The notes under the pieces were generated by a model. That model worked only from the letters and a program-made list of their open reading frames with translations, searched no databases and was not told the DNA's origin. From positions 1,178,001 through 1,242,000 of the forward strand of contig NC_016450.1 in the NCBI RefSeq assembly GCF_000235365.1: a stretch of 64,000 bases of DNA, written 5' to 3'. The position numbers and the translations under genes are program-made. Below, piece after piece: positions 8,682 through 18,139 of the stretch (positions are counted from its first letter, which is position 1; each line of letters begins with the position of its first letter). The stretch is from Eremothecium cymbalariae DBVPG#7215 (lineage: Eukaryota > Ascomycota > Saccharomycetes > Saccharomycetales > Saccharomycetaceae).

Positions 8682-11600
8682 TCAATCGCTTCCAGTACTG
8701 GATTCATCACCATCATCATCATCATCATCATCATCATCCCCACTCTCATAGCTACCACCATCCCCGTTTTTACTACTTGAATTATTCCCACTCCCATGAC
8801 CTTCTTCATCTCCTGAAGAAGGAGCGCTTCCATCACTAGAACTCCCTGTATCATTATCACTTGAGCCTTCATCGCTGCTTACACTATCATCATCGCTAGA
8901 TTCCGTATCACTAGCAGATCGTTTTTGAGGCAAAACGGATGAACTCATAGTACTAGGAAGAGGAGCAGACGACAATCTTGTCGGCTGCTTGGGTTGAAAG
9001 AATTTAGATAAAGACGTTGGATCAAAAGGCTCCCCAGGTCTTAAAGTGGATGAACTTGTTGGATTTGCAATACTTGGTGTAGGAGGTTTACTGGAGGGCG
9101 CTAGGGGCTTCCTTCCCGAGTCCTTCTTGATCAATGGGGGGGAGTTGCTGGTAGCAATAGGCGAGTTAAGTGGCATGTTTACCAGTTTTTTAACCTTACC
9201 CCCAGTAACCTTCACAGTGGCAGCATTGATTGCAGCGGTCAAAATCAAGTTTAGGTGTTGCGGATTTATGTCTATTAAAGCTGTCAAAGGATTACCCGAA
9301 ATACCTTTATTCTTAGCTGCTTGAGCCACTTGGTTAATAGTCATGGCTAGGGCTTGTGTTAATATTTGTGCCATTACCTGTTTATCTAGACCCCTACGAT
9401 TTTTGGTTAGCATCATCAGCTGTTGCTGTAGATATTTCATTGTTCTTTGGTTATCGTCTTGAATATTATTTTTCTCAGACCTGTTCGCTGCAAGTGTCTG
9501 TGAAATATTCGGCTGCTTACCATTACTTGCAGAAGTAGGAGATTTGTTTGTTATAGTTGTTTGCTTCTTCGCCTGTAATTGCAATTGTTTTAATTCGGCA
9601 GCTTTCAATTTAGCAGCTTGAGCTTCGGCTTGTTTCTTCCTTTGTTTTTCTCTTTCTGCTATATATCCCTCGTCTAATCCCCATAACCAACCCTTTCCTT
9701 CTTTAGAAACCTTGCGGAACGACTTGTTTAACGATAAATTATGTCTTACCGAACTTTGCCACCCATCTGGACAATACTTGTAATATGGGAAAAGTTCCCT
9801 GATACTGGCATATATTTCGGACAGGGACATCCCTTTAGAAGACGAATACTTTCTTAAACATGTGGTGATTAAGTTGGAATATGAGCAAGTTGGTTTACTA
9901 CGGTATTCAGGAGGGATTTCTTCCAAGGTATAAACCTTCTTGGGTGCTTTGGGTGCTTTAGCTGGTTTCTTATCCTTATTTTTAGGCAAAATAATGCTAT
10001 CTTTACGCCCGCCCTGCGCAGTTACTGTATTATTAGTAGACTCCGTATTTGCAGCGATTGACTCAGTTTTCTGCTTCGAAGGCCTTGAAAATTTCTCTTT
10101 GACTCCATGATCCGGCAAAACAAACTGAAACGGTATTTGCCCTATCTGTATCTTAGTCTTGTTTTTAAGCGGCACAGTAATACCCCGTTCAACAAAAGTG
10201 TCATCAACAAAGGCACCGTTTTTGCCCATAATAGAGAGTTCAAAACGTTCTGTCCCAAAGTTATAAAATATTTTTGCGTGTCTCCTTGAAATTGACTTAG
10301 AAGGACCTAAGTTTACATCAACCTTATGCGTGAAGTCATTTTCTGAACGCCTGCCGATAATGACTTGTAAGGTTTGGACATAAAATGTAAAATTTTGAAA
10401 ATCAAGGCAGGCATATGCGGATATCTTGGATTGTTCATCGGATATGTTGGATGCCCCTGTAGCTGAGGCTATGAATTGACCAGCGGGAAGCATATTATCA
10501 TGCAGCGGTTCCTTGTTTTTAAGAGATTCATCTCCTAAGTTAGGTTCACTTTGATGGTCCTGTGATTCAAGTTTCGAAGTTTCCTGACAGTTCATCTCAG
10601 TAGGTTGTGACATCATTGGCGTTAAAGAGTTATGCCTACGTGCATAGAATAAATCATTTTTTTCTTGAATAATTGAGGCAGGGGTATTTTCCATTGGTTG
10701 TTCGTAGTTAAAGTTATTGGTATCCTGTGTAGTTGATTTTGCAATCCCCGGATTGGATAATAAAACTGAAGAATTGTCAAATCTATGAGATGATTCATAT
10801 GTTGTTGCGTTAGTATCAGGTTGCTTTGGGGAAATAATACTATCGTTACTCGTACTGGCCCCTCCTGAATCATTATCTACATTCTTATGAGTGTCCTGGA
10901 TATCTGGCGTGAGCGAAGCTGAACCTCTTCGAGATTCACTAACGCACAACTTGTGTTCCACGTTTACAGTTTCTTCAGACATAGAGGTGATTTGATGAGG
11001 ACCAATTCCGTGATCCAATAGATCTTCGGTAGAAAAGAGTTCATGATCATTTTTACCATCCAGTTTAAATAATTTAGAAAAATCGTCATTATCCAAGTTT
11101 TCGGGAAGCTCAAGCTTTAAATCACTTGTATTTATCATTGAGTCACCCGGTATATCTGAATGTCTGGTTCCATGATCTTTTGAAATCAAGTTACGATGTA
11201 CTTCACTTGCAGGTAGCTCACGGTCATTAGTTACAGAAATATTTTGTCGCTGTTTATTTGCATCTTCACTTTTTTCATTTGGTTCTCCTCGATCAGCATT
11301 CATTAAATCTAGTTTTCGTTCATTAGTTGATGAATAGAGAGTGTTGGTATGTTCAACAGTACGCTTTTGATGTTCCATTGGAACTGAGCCGGATTTTGAT
11401 GCCTTGAAAGGTGTTGTTACTTTGGAATGTTCTTTTGAGGTAGACGGAATTTTGCCAAAGTGTGAATTTTCATTATTAGGGCTCTTAGGCAGCGATTCAC
11501 CTGAAGATTTTTCTAAAGTTGGAGACATATTTGTTTCAATATTTGGAATAATAGTATGTTGTTCCGAAGTTAGTATAGGATACTGACCCGCGTTGTATTT

Positions 11601-11825
11601 ATCTGAAGCATTTTCTACAACTTCGCCTGTTACACTCTTATTCACCTCATTGGTTTTGGCTGATTGTGGATTCTGGAGTTCTTTACCCTTGACCACACTT
11701 TGAACTGTCACAATGATTTCCTTATCAATATTACTATGCTCTATCACGCCCACAACTTTACGTTGGTTATGTGCTGCTTCGATTGTAGAATCTTTCCCGA
11801 GAGAAAATATTGCTTTTATTCTCAT
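8682..11825 (-). CDS. FHL1: Forkhead-like transcription regulator Fhl1 of ribosomal-protein genes
   Basis: Fhl1 binds ribosomal-protein promoters with Rap1 and recruits the coactivator Ifh1 or corepressor Crf1. The 1047-residue frame shows a disordered, acidic N-terminal third with the conserved LKLELPENLDNDDFSKLFKL block (about residue 235), an FHA domain (about 480-570, with IIGRRSEN and SRRHAKI), a forkhead domain (about 640-715, with SYSNLITTCL and WQSSVRHNLSLN), and a Ser/Asp-rich tail ending in a run of nine Asp coded by a CAT/GAT repeat. The ATG at 11825 is preceded directly by TGA. A second frame, open from an ATG at 12018 to 11767, overlaps this start and may be the true N-terminus joined by a frameshift (see findings). 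Confidence 0.95.
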   Translation of the reverse strand: MRIKAIFSLGKDSTIEAAHNQRKVVGVIEHSNIDKEIIVTVQSVVKGKELQNPQSAKTNEVNKSVTGEVVENASDKYNAGQYPILTSEQHTIIPNIETNMSPTLEKSSGESLPKSPNNENSHFGKIPSTSKEHSKVTTPFKASKSGSVPMEHQKRTVEHTNTLYSSTNERKLDLMNADRGEPNEKSEDANKQRQNISVTNDRELPASEVHRNLISKDHGTRHSDIPGDSMINTSDLKLELPENLDNDDFSKLFKLDGKNDHELFSTEDLLDHGIGPHQITSMSEETVNVEHKLCVSESRRGSASLTPDIQDTHKNVDNDSGGASTSNDSIISPKQPDTNATTYESSHRFDNSSVLLSNPGIAKSTTQDTNNFNYEQPMENTPASIIQEKNDLFYARRHNSLTPMMSQPTEMNCQETSKLESQDHQSEPNLGDESLKNKEPLHDNMLPAGQFIASATGASNISDEQSKISAYACLDFQNFTFYVQTLQVIIGRRSENDFTHKVDVNLGPSKSISRRHAKIFYNFGTERFELSIMGKNGAFVDDTFVERGITVPLKNKTKIQIGQIPFQFVLPDHGVKEKFSRPSKQKTESIAANTESTNNTVTAQGGRKDSIILPKNKDKKPAKAPKAPKKVYTLEEIPPEYRSKPTCSYSNLITTCLRKYSSSKGMSLSEIYASIRELFPYYKYCPDGWQSSVRHNLSLNKSFRKVSKEGKGWLWGLDEGYIAEREKQRKKQAEAQAAKLKAAELKQLQLQAKKQTTITNKSPTSASNGKQPNISQTLAANRSEKNNIQDDNQRTMKYLQQQLMMLTKNRRGLDKQVMAQILTQALAMTINQVAQAAKNKGISGNPLTALIDINPQHLNLILTAAINAATVKVTGGKVKKLVNMPLNSPIATSNSPPLIKKDSGRKPLAPSSKPPTPSIANPTSSSTLRPGEPFDPTSLSKFFQPKQPTRLSSAPLPSTMSSSVLPQKRSASDTESSDDDSVSSDEGSSDNDTGSSSDGSAPSSGDEEGHGSGNNSSSKNGDGGSYESGDDDDDDDDDGDESSTGSD
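8709..8738. repeat. Trinucleotide (CAT/ATG) repeat coding poly-Asp in FHL1
   Basis: About ten uninterrupted CAT units on the plus strand encode the run of aspartates near the C-terminus of Fhl1 on the minus strand. Acidic tails are normal in this family; the pure codon run is likely length-variable between strains. Confidence 0.8.
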
Positions 11826-12018
11826 TCAGGGTCTTCATTTGGGGAATTGGCTGAATGTCTGAATACTCTTCACGCCGTTGAGATTCATAAATATCTTTCT
11901 CATTATTATTCTTCTTAGCCCCGTTGGTTCGTACACTTTTATTTTCATCTCCCAACTTCGAGATGGAAGGTATTCCAATATTAGGCAACGGTGTATTGTC
12001 CTGGTGACTAACCTCCAT

Positions 12019-12618
12019 CGCCAACCAGGAAGTAGTATTATAGTAAACAGGTGATAACCTAATATCCCCTCAGATATCCTTATTCGAAGAACCTTGCAGT
12101 CGTTTGCCTGTCTTATAATTTTGTCCTATCCTATCCCACGGATTGACAAGCAGTTTGCTGTGGAAATCTAACCTAGAACAAACAAATCAGTGGGCAGGAA
12201 AGTCGAAACTAATATCCTTGTACCAGAAGCAGTAATAGTACGTAGAAACAATAAGCTGAGGAAGCGCAGTGCCTTTTTATTCGTGATGATGGATTGAAGA
12301 TGGCAGTATTTGTTTACTTTCGCTGGTATGCACTTCAAAGGAAAGAAAAAGAAATCAAATGTTCATCAATAAATAATAATACGTATACAATGACTAATTC
12401 ATTATTACATAAACGGGAAGGATGTATATAGGTAACCATACATTAGATTTGACGATAATCGCATACATCATCAATTGATTTGTAATAATGAGTCTTTCTC
12501 AATGTTTTATATACATCTATATCCATATATGAAAGAGCTAGGTATTATGCGTCCAGTAATTTTACATCCAATGCAAACTTTAGAGAATGTTCCAATGAGG
12601 TGTATATGCCTGCCCTAG
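12019..12618. other. Intergenic region, FHL1 promoter and COG4 terminator
   Basis: A 600-bp AT-rich gap between same-strand genes. I see TATA-like stretches and A/T runs but no recognised binding site cluster, RNA gene or open frame worth calling. Confidence 0.4.
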
Positions 12619-15126
12619 TTAGTTTCTCGTATCCATGCGCAAACTCCGTGCGTTAATCCTTTCTTGTGAACTCAGGACCCAATTTATAGATGAAAGAGTT
12701 TCATCTTTGATGTCTTGTGTTGTTATATCAATGTCATCATCGTCGAAGCCCAAGATGAGAATGATTTGTGTTAATCTAGTGAACTTTTCCCGGAGGAAGT
12801 ATTGCTGTTCACATAGAGTTGTGATAAAAATGCTTAATTCCCTGTCCAGCTTTAATGCACCCAACTCATTGCAGCGAATTTGCCAGATTCTATCTTCGAT
12901 TAGTTGGCATAACCAGTCTACCATTATAGTTAGTAAGTTTGTGTATGTTGCCTTGTGCAGGACATTTTGAAATGGGCGTAACAAAGTTTTCCATTGAACA
13001 ACGAATTGATGTAGTTTTGATAAGTTTTCAAAGTCATGTGCTGTACATATATACTCTTCATCATTCCCATTACTGAAAAGTGGACTCATCATTTTCTTCA
13101 ACCTCCCTTGCAACAAGTTTTCAAACAGTTGGTTGAGCGACCATCTCAATAATTTTCCATTTTGGGTTTGTATATTTTTGCAGAGTGAAGATAATGCATC
13201 TGCCATTCGTTTTGAATCATCTTTGAAGGGGAAATTGTTTGACAATAGTTTAGGCTGGTCTTGTAGAATCTCCTTAATTAGTAATCGTTCAAAAAATATA
13301 TCTCCCAAGGACAATGTGTTGATGTATATCAAACAGTGATGTAACTTCAAGATGCTGTCTTCATCAGTATAAACTGATTGCAAATTAGATTGCAAATTCG
13401 TAAATGTATTGGTAGCAGCACTCTTAAATGTAAACCCAAATTGTGACAGCTTGCTACCAGTATCTTGAACTTGAGGCTTCGGTGATGCAGACCTTGACAC
13501 AACAGGTGTCTGTTCTGAAGGGGGTATATATTTTTTCAAAGTTAATGATGAGTTTAACCGCTGCTGAATTGATTTCAATCTCGTTTGTAAAACCTTAATT
13601 AAATACTCGGATTGAATAAAGCCCATTAGGTTGCCTAAGAAATGAGATAAGAGAGTGGTTTGACCTGTGTTGACAGTTGCAATTAGGTTAGTTCTTAGGA
13701 ATAAAACCAAATCTTCTAAAATGGAGCTAATTGGGTAGCTAGATAAATCTTCGTGTTTATATTCGGTATTTTCCAAATAATTGTTCAAGGATGGAAGTTC
13801 TTCTAATTCTACAGCCTTGGAAAATGATCTGTATAAGTGGTGTTTAACCAGAATTTCGAATTGACCTAAGGAGTTGATTACTTTTTCGTTAAACTTACCA
13901 GTTGATAAGATATCAGGAATCTCTAATGACTCAACTTGTTTCTCAGAGAATTCGTTCCACATTAAGGCAAAGAACCTACAATACATTGACCAGTTCTGCA
14001 AAATTGCGGAATATTCACTGACAAGCAACGACAACTCATTCAGAGTACAAGGCAGGTCCTGTTCCGCCGAATAATGTCCACTTCCCTGTTGAAAATGCTG
14101 TTGTTTGTTCCATTGCCCTCGAGATTCGTCCCAGATCTTTATACCATCTAGTAATTTGTCCATTCGCCTTGTATCCATAAATGTATCCCATATTAGCCCC
14201 GCTTGTAAATCGGCCTCCTTCTGAATCTTGTCCATAACGTAGACCATATTTTGGGCACCGTACGATTTAGTTATAATCTTAGAATGGTCATTAATGATAG
14301 TAGAAACTGTCTTGAATAAATGAAGCAAAGCCTGCGAGAAAAACATATGAGGTTTATCGATCTGGCCCATCATAATCTTACGGCTTTGTTCTGCAAGTAT
14401 ATTGCAGACATGTTTGGAGTAGATATCTAAGCCCATTTCAGAATTACCGATTTTTGGGAAAAGCTGGAAATAAGAGGTTAAAAGTTCCATATTTTGGACT
14501 CTAGAAGCATGCAAGAACTGTTCATGGAATATTTTTGATAATTTTATGGTCCAGTCGTCCAACAATTGAGCCGGAGGATCTGGTATTTCACTAGAAGGCA
14601 CAACCCTATTAGCAAATTCTGACCTAATTACTTGAGGCGGTAGTCCACGAATCTCTTGAATAGCATCTGCAGCCAAGTGATAGTTTTTGTCTTCAAGAGC
14701 ATTCTGTATCACGGATATATTTGACTTCAAAAGTCTACAATCTTCAATAAACTTCAAAGTTATCTGAACTTTATTACGTTCATTTTCAACTGTCCTAATC
14801 CGTTTTGATAGCTCAAGACTCTTATTGGAAGATATTGAGATATGCTCCAATGCTGTATGAAAGTTTGTCAACGCCGATGTTAGGTTCGTTTTCTTCAACT
14901 CTACCTTCCTGATGTCTTCATTATGTTTTTCATGGCTTTCCTTTATGAATTCCTCCAGCCTTTGTTCAGTATTCATATGATCTTTCCGAATAACCTCTTG
15001 TAACTTTGTAACTTGTGAAAGTGTTGTGAAATTGTTCGTCAGGTTGTAGTAGCGACCGAGCCTAGCTGACAGGTTAGGATCATTAATTTGATGAGATTGG
15101 AACGATTGAGGTGTATTTTCTGCCAT
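12619..15126 (-). CDS. COG4: Conserved oligomeric Golgi complex subunit 4 (Cog4)
   Basis: Cog4 is a lobe A subunit of the COG tethering complex for retrograde vesicles within the Golgi. The 835-residue product is close to the S. cerevisiae length (861) and is almost wholly helical in composition. The N-terminal 150 residues carry heptad-like Leu/Ile spacing typical of the COG/exocyst N-terminal coiled coil, followed by a long alpha-helical rod. The assignment rests on this architecture, on family-like segments such as HLAADAIQEIRGLPP and KIIMGQIDKPHMFFSQ-like text, and on position between FHL1 and the ISR1/YTH1 pair (YPR104C-YPR107C). Confidence 0.9.
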   Translation of the reverse strand: MAENTPQSFQSHQINDPNLSARLGRYYNLTNNFTTLSQVTKLQEVIRKDHMNTEQRLEEFIKESHEKHNEDIRKVELKKTNLTSALTNFHTALEHISISSNKSLELSKRIRTVENERNKVQITLKFIEDCRLLKSNISVIQNALEDKNYHLAADAIQEIRGLPPQVIRSEFANRVVPSSEIPDPPAQLLDDWTIKLSKIFHEQFLHASRVQNMELLTSYFQLFPKIGNSEMGLDIYSKHVCNILAEQSRKIMMGQIDKPHMFFSQALLHLFKTVSTIINDHSKIITKSYGAQNMVYVMDKIQKEADLQAGLIWDTFMDTRRMDKLLDGIKIWDESRGQWNKQQHFQQGSGHYSAEQDLPCTLNELSLLVSEYSAILQNWSMYCRFFALMWNEFSEKQVESLEIPDILSTGKFNEKVINSLGQFEILVKHHLYRSFSKAVELEELPSLNNYLENTEYKHEDLSSYPISSILEDLVLFLRTNLIATVNTGQTTLLSHFLGNLMGFIQSEYLIKVLQTRLKSIQQRLNSSLTLKKYIPPSEQTPVVSRSASPKPQVQDTGSKLSQFGFTFKSAATNTFTNLQSNLQSVYTDEDSILKLHHCLIYINTLSLGDIFFERLLIKEILQDQPKLLSNNFPFKDDSKRMADALSSLCKNIQTQNGKLLRWSLNQLFENLLQGRLKKMMSPLFSNGNDEEYICTAHDFENLSKLHQFVVQWKTLLRPFQNVLHKATYTNLLTIMVDWLCQLIEDRIWQIRCNELGALKLDRELSIFITTLCEQQYFLREKFTRLTQIILILGFDDDDIDITTQDIKDETLSSINWVLSSQERINARSLRMDTRN

Positions 15127-15848
15127 TCCTATAGTTTTTAATTGTAGGGTTGAATGAGGTATGGTCCAGCTAAGTCGATAAAATGCTAACTGGAAATGTA
15201 TTTTGTTTTCAACATGGCTTTCAATAAAAAAGTATGATTCACAACGAGAAGTACATCACTGAAAACCAACACTAACACACACATACGGCTGTGAGACATG
15301 AGATTCTACACGCTATCGCAACAGATCAATAGAGAACATATAGCAGTAGGACATGTCATATGACAAGATATGTGATACCTGTCTTGACGCAGCATTTTTA
15401 TTGCTGGGTGTCCAGATCCATGAGGAGATGGCGTAAAATTGCATTATGTAAAAGAATTAAATTATTACTTTACTTACACATATAAAAAAGGATCCCCTAA
15501 CTGAGTCATGTTATTTAAAATAGTATAAAATTATAACACTCTTCCTTCTTTTGTAATCCAATAAAGCTGCTTTCTAATGACGGGCATCAACCAATGCCTT
15601 TCAACTCTCCAAGAGGGTGTTGTGTTTGAGTGTGTGTGTGGTGGGGGGTGGGGCCGGAAAACAGAACGAATGATAAAGAGAAAAAAAATAGTGAATTAAG
15701 TAAATTTAGTAGTAGTATACTATTAAAAAAGAGGCTGCTCCAGGTTAGCCAAAGGACATTAAAATATTACCGCTGATTTGTTCAATTTTTTTTCTTCCCT
15801 TGGAGAAAGAGAATACTGAGTGGGGGAGGCCTGCTGCCGAATCATGCT
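15127..15848. other. Intergenic region, COG4 promoter and PIL1 terminator
   Basis: A 722-bp gap between same-strand genes. It contains a strand-asymmetric G/T-rich stretch at about 15616-15656, with a (GT)n block running into G-runs. I see no RNA gene or coding frame. Confidence 0.4.
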
Positions 15849-16763
15849 TCAAGCAGTAACTTGTTCTTCGGTGGCCTCCTGGTCCCATTGCTCTTCACCT
15901 TCCTCACCTTCTTCGAACTCCTCTTCGTTGTAGTCCTGTCTAATGGAGAGTGATGGCTTTACAACAGCAGTGTCCAGAGTCCACTCATTCAAAGCAGCCT
16001 CCGCATCGATAATAATCTGCTTCGATGCCTCGTAACCGTCATAAGCAGGTCTAGTCTCGCCTGGAGTAACCGGAGAATCATCCAACAACTCCAACAAAGC
16101 CTTCCCATACCCTGCAATCAAGGCCAACTTTTCACTGTGCTCGATCAACGAGTCAAACTGATAGTTGAAAGCCGCACGCAACTTCGAACGCGTAATATTG
16201 GACAACTGGGCCTCCGCAACCAACGACTCGGCCTCGGCACGAACTAGCTCCTGCTCCAAGACCTCGATCTTGGGAGACTGCGGGTCCTTGTACTTCAAGT
16301 ACGCAATCTTGTCCGTGATCTTCGCCTTCCGGTCCCTGGATGGCTGCACCGAACCCTCGATGTCCCGGACCGACTTCAACGTCAACCGGTACTGGTCATA
16401 CCGATCAATAAACTGATCATCAAGCTCCGACATCTCATAAATCAAAACACCCAACTTGTCCGTGATATCCGACACATCATCGTCATTCTCCAACCCCCAC
16501 AAAGACAACTGCTTAGCAGCATCCCGACGTTCGTTGGCAGCAACCTCGATCGACCTGAGAACATTCTTCTCAATCTTCACTAGCTGAGACAACTTCCGCG
16601 ACAACTCTGGCCCAAACGCCCCCGCGGCATTCTTCCGAAACGTATTGGCCAACCCCCCCTTGCCAAAAAACCGATTCTTGGTAGACGACACCGGAGGTGG
16701 CGGATTCTGCAACTGCGCAGCTGTTGGTGCTCTAGAGTTCCTCAAAGAATATGTCCTGTGCAT
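15849..16763 (-). CDS. PIL1: Eisosome core BAR-domain protein (Pil1/Lsp1)
   Basis: Pil1 forms the scaffold of eisosomes, furrows of the plasma membrane, by lining PI(4,5)P2-rich membrane with a BAR-type lattice. The 304-residue product begins MHRTYSLRNSRAPTA, as in Pil1, and contains GAFGPELSRKLSQLVKIEKN, GLENDDDVSDITDKLGVLIYE, and SPVTPGETRPAYDGYEASKQ. The BAR domain fills about residues 40-275; the acidic tail is shorter than in S. cerevisiae Pil1 (339 residues). N-terminal Ser/Thr sites of the kind targeted by Pkh kinases are present. Codon use is strongly biased. A (TTA)14 repeat lies only 28 bp upstream of the ATG. A single copy here stands for the S. cerevisiae pair PIL1/LSP1. Confidence 0.97.
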   Translation of the reverse strand: MHRTYSLRNSRAPTAAQLQNPPPPVSSTKNRFFGKGGLANTFRKNAAGAFGPELSRKLSQLVKIEKNVLRSIEVAANERRDAAKQLSLWGLENDDDVSDITDKLGVLIYEMSELDDQFIDRYDQYRLTLKSVRDIEGSVQPSRDRKAKITDKIAYLKYKDPQSPKIEVLEQELVRAEAESLVAEAQLSNITRSKLRAAFNYQFDSLIEHSEKLALIAGYGKALLELLDDSPVTPGETRPAYDGYEASKQIIIDAEAALNEWTLDTAVVKPSLSIRQDYNEEEFEEGEEGEEQWDQEATEEQVTA

Positions 16764-16791
16764 CCTTTTATCTGCTAATTGTTATCCTAGC

Positions 16792-16833
<42 letters not shown>
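16792..16833. repeat. (TTA)14 microsatellite in PIL1 5' leader
   Basis: Fourteen perfect TTA units lie 28 bp upstream of the PIL1 ATG on the opposite strand, so the PIL1 transcript would carry (UAA)14 close to its start codon if transcription begins further upstream. Confidence 0.9.
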
Positions 16834-16835
<2 letters not shown>

Positions 16836-17299
16836 AACTAGCACCCACCGTGTCCAATTTTTTCCGCTTTCCTTTCCTGAGTTTATTTTTTAAAATTAAC
16901 CAAATTAACCTTCTTTTTCAAATTGTCCTTTGATGTATATTTTTTTAATCTCGATTGCTGGTTCGACAAGCCAAATTTTTTTCCTCTTGACACTTCAAAA
17001 CCGAATACTGTAAGAGTAATATTAGATAACCAAACCCAATCAACAACTTAAACAAAACACACTCTTAAAAATTGTCCTTTTTGATACAAAAAAGTTAGAT
17101 GTAGCTTGTAACAAAGACCCTTCCTTCTTTACTGGTTCGTCTATCGTTAGTTCTCCTAGTTATTCAGAAACACAACTGGGGATTCTCTTGTTATTCTTGG
17201 TTCTACTCCGTAGCAATCCTATTTACACCTCCCCCTTTTTATACTGCACGGGCTGTCACTTGTTTTTTCACTCTTCGAATCCCTTAAGCTTGCTCTTTC

Positions 17300-17590
17300 T
17301 TTTTGCCTCGCTCGCTCGCACCGAGTGCGTGCGAGCAAGTTTGCGAACACAGCAGCAGCACTGCTGCTGCTGCTCGATACTTGGTGCTCGATGCTTTGGT
17401 GCTTGGCGCCCGTGCTGGCTGGCCGCTGCCTCGCTGCCGCTGCTGCTCCGGAGCAGAGCCCCGCGCCCTTGTTCCCCAGGCAACACGCTCCTTTCCGTGG
17501 TGCACGGCTGTTGTACCCCTTACCGCGCGGTCCCTGGTCATCCGGACAGCCTCCCTGTTCTGCCCCCGCCCGCGCCGGCCAGTCGGTTGG
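17300..17590. repeat. GC-rich island with short palindromes, PIL1/ISR1 promoter
   Basis: This block is markedly richer in G and C than its surroundings. Visible inverted repeats include 17311-17321 with 17329-17339 (10 of 11 pairs), 17350-17358 with 17361-17369 (9 perfect pairs, 2-base loop CA), and the perfect 12-mer TGCTCCGGAGCA near 17448. No family of protein or RNA is recognised. Confidence 0.5.
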
Positions 17591-18139
17591 ATGACGATTA
17601 CAAACGTGGTCTGAGCCAAACCTAAAAACTGGTTATAGGTTATACATGGCCCCAATTGAGCAAGATTTTCCAAAGGTGGCTAGCTCTTTGGAAGAGGGAG
17701 GAAGAGGGAAGAAGAACCGTCACCATCGCCGTGCCACGGGCCCATGTCTTGGGCTGCTTGGGTTGGATGTAAAGACATTCGTGGAGTGATGAATTTTCGT
17801 ATCATTGAGTCAGTCAACCGTTGTGTATAAGCTAGTTTATTGTTTTACTACACGCACATCGCGCACAAATCGCAAGGAAGTACTCCTTTCGGAACACACA
17901 CAGATACACATATATATATAATAGTAACATATATAAGATAATAGAATATATACAGGGTGGTTAATTGCAACATACACACAAGAAGCCAAAAAAAAGACAC
18001 AGAGCAGCAGGATTTAGCAGAGGCAGGGGGGAAACAGGAAGGTTAGCTTATTTTTTTTGGCGTATTTTCTATTCCTTTGCAAGGCAGGAAGCGATAGAAA
18101 AAGATAGCATATATATAAAATCATAGGCAGGAAACAAGC

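Larger units (their letters stand above)
16764..18139. other. Long divergent intergenic region, PIL1 / ISR1
   Basis: This 1376-bp gap contains the (TTA)14 repeat next to PIL1, a GC-rich island at about 17300-17590 with several palindromes, and an AT-rich stretch before ISR1 with (TA)n runs at about 17911-17952. The GC island is open in several frames on both strands, which is expected from its lack of A/T-rich stop codons, and shows no recognisable protein. Confidence 0.5.

Noticed and set aside
17188..17673. Several overlapping frames of 70-145 codons on both strands in the GC-rich island
   Set aside because: High GC removes stop codons in all frames; the translations are low-complexity (Cys/Ala/Arg/Pro-rich) and show no domain.
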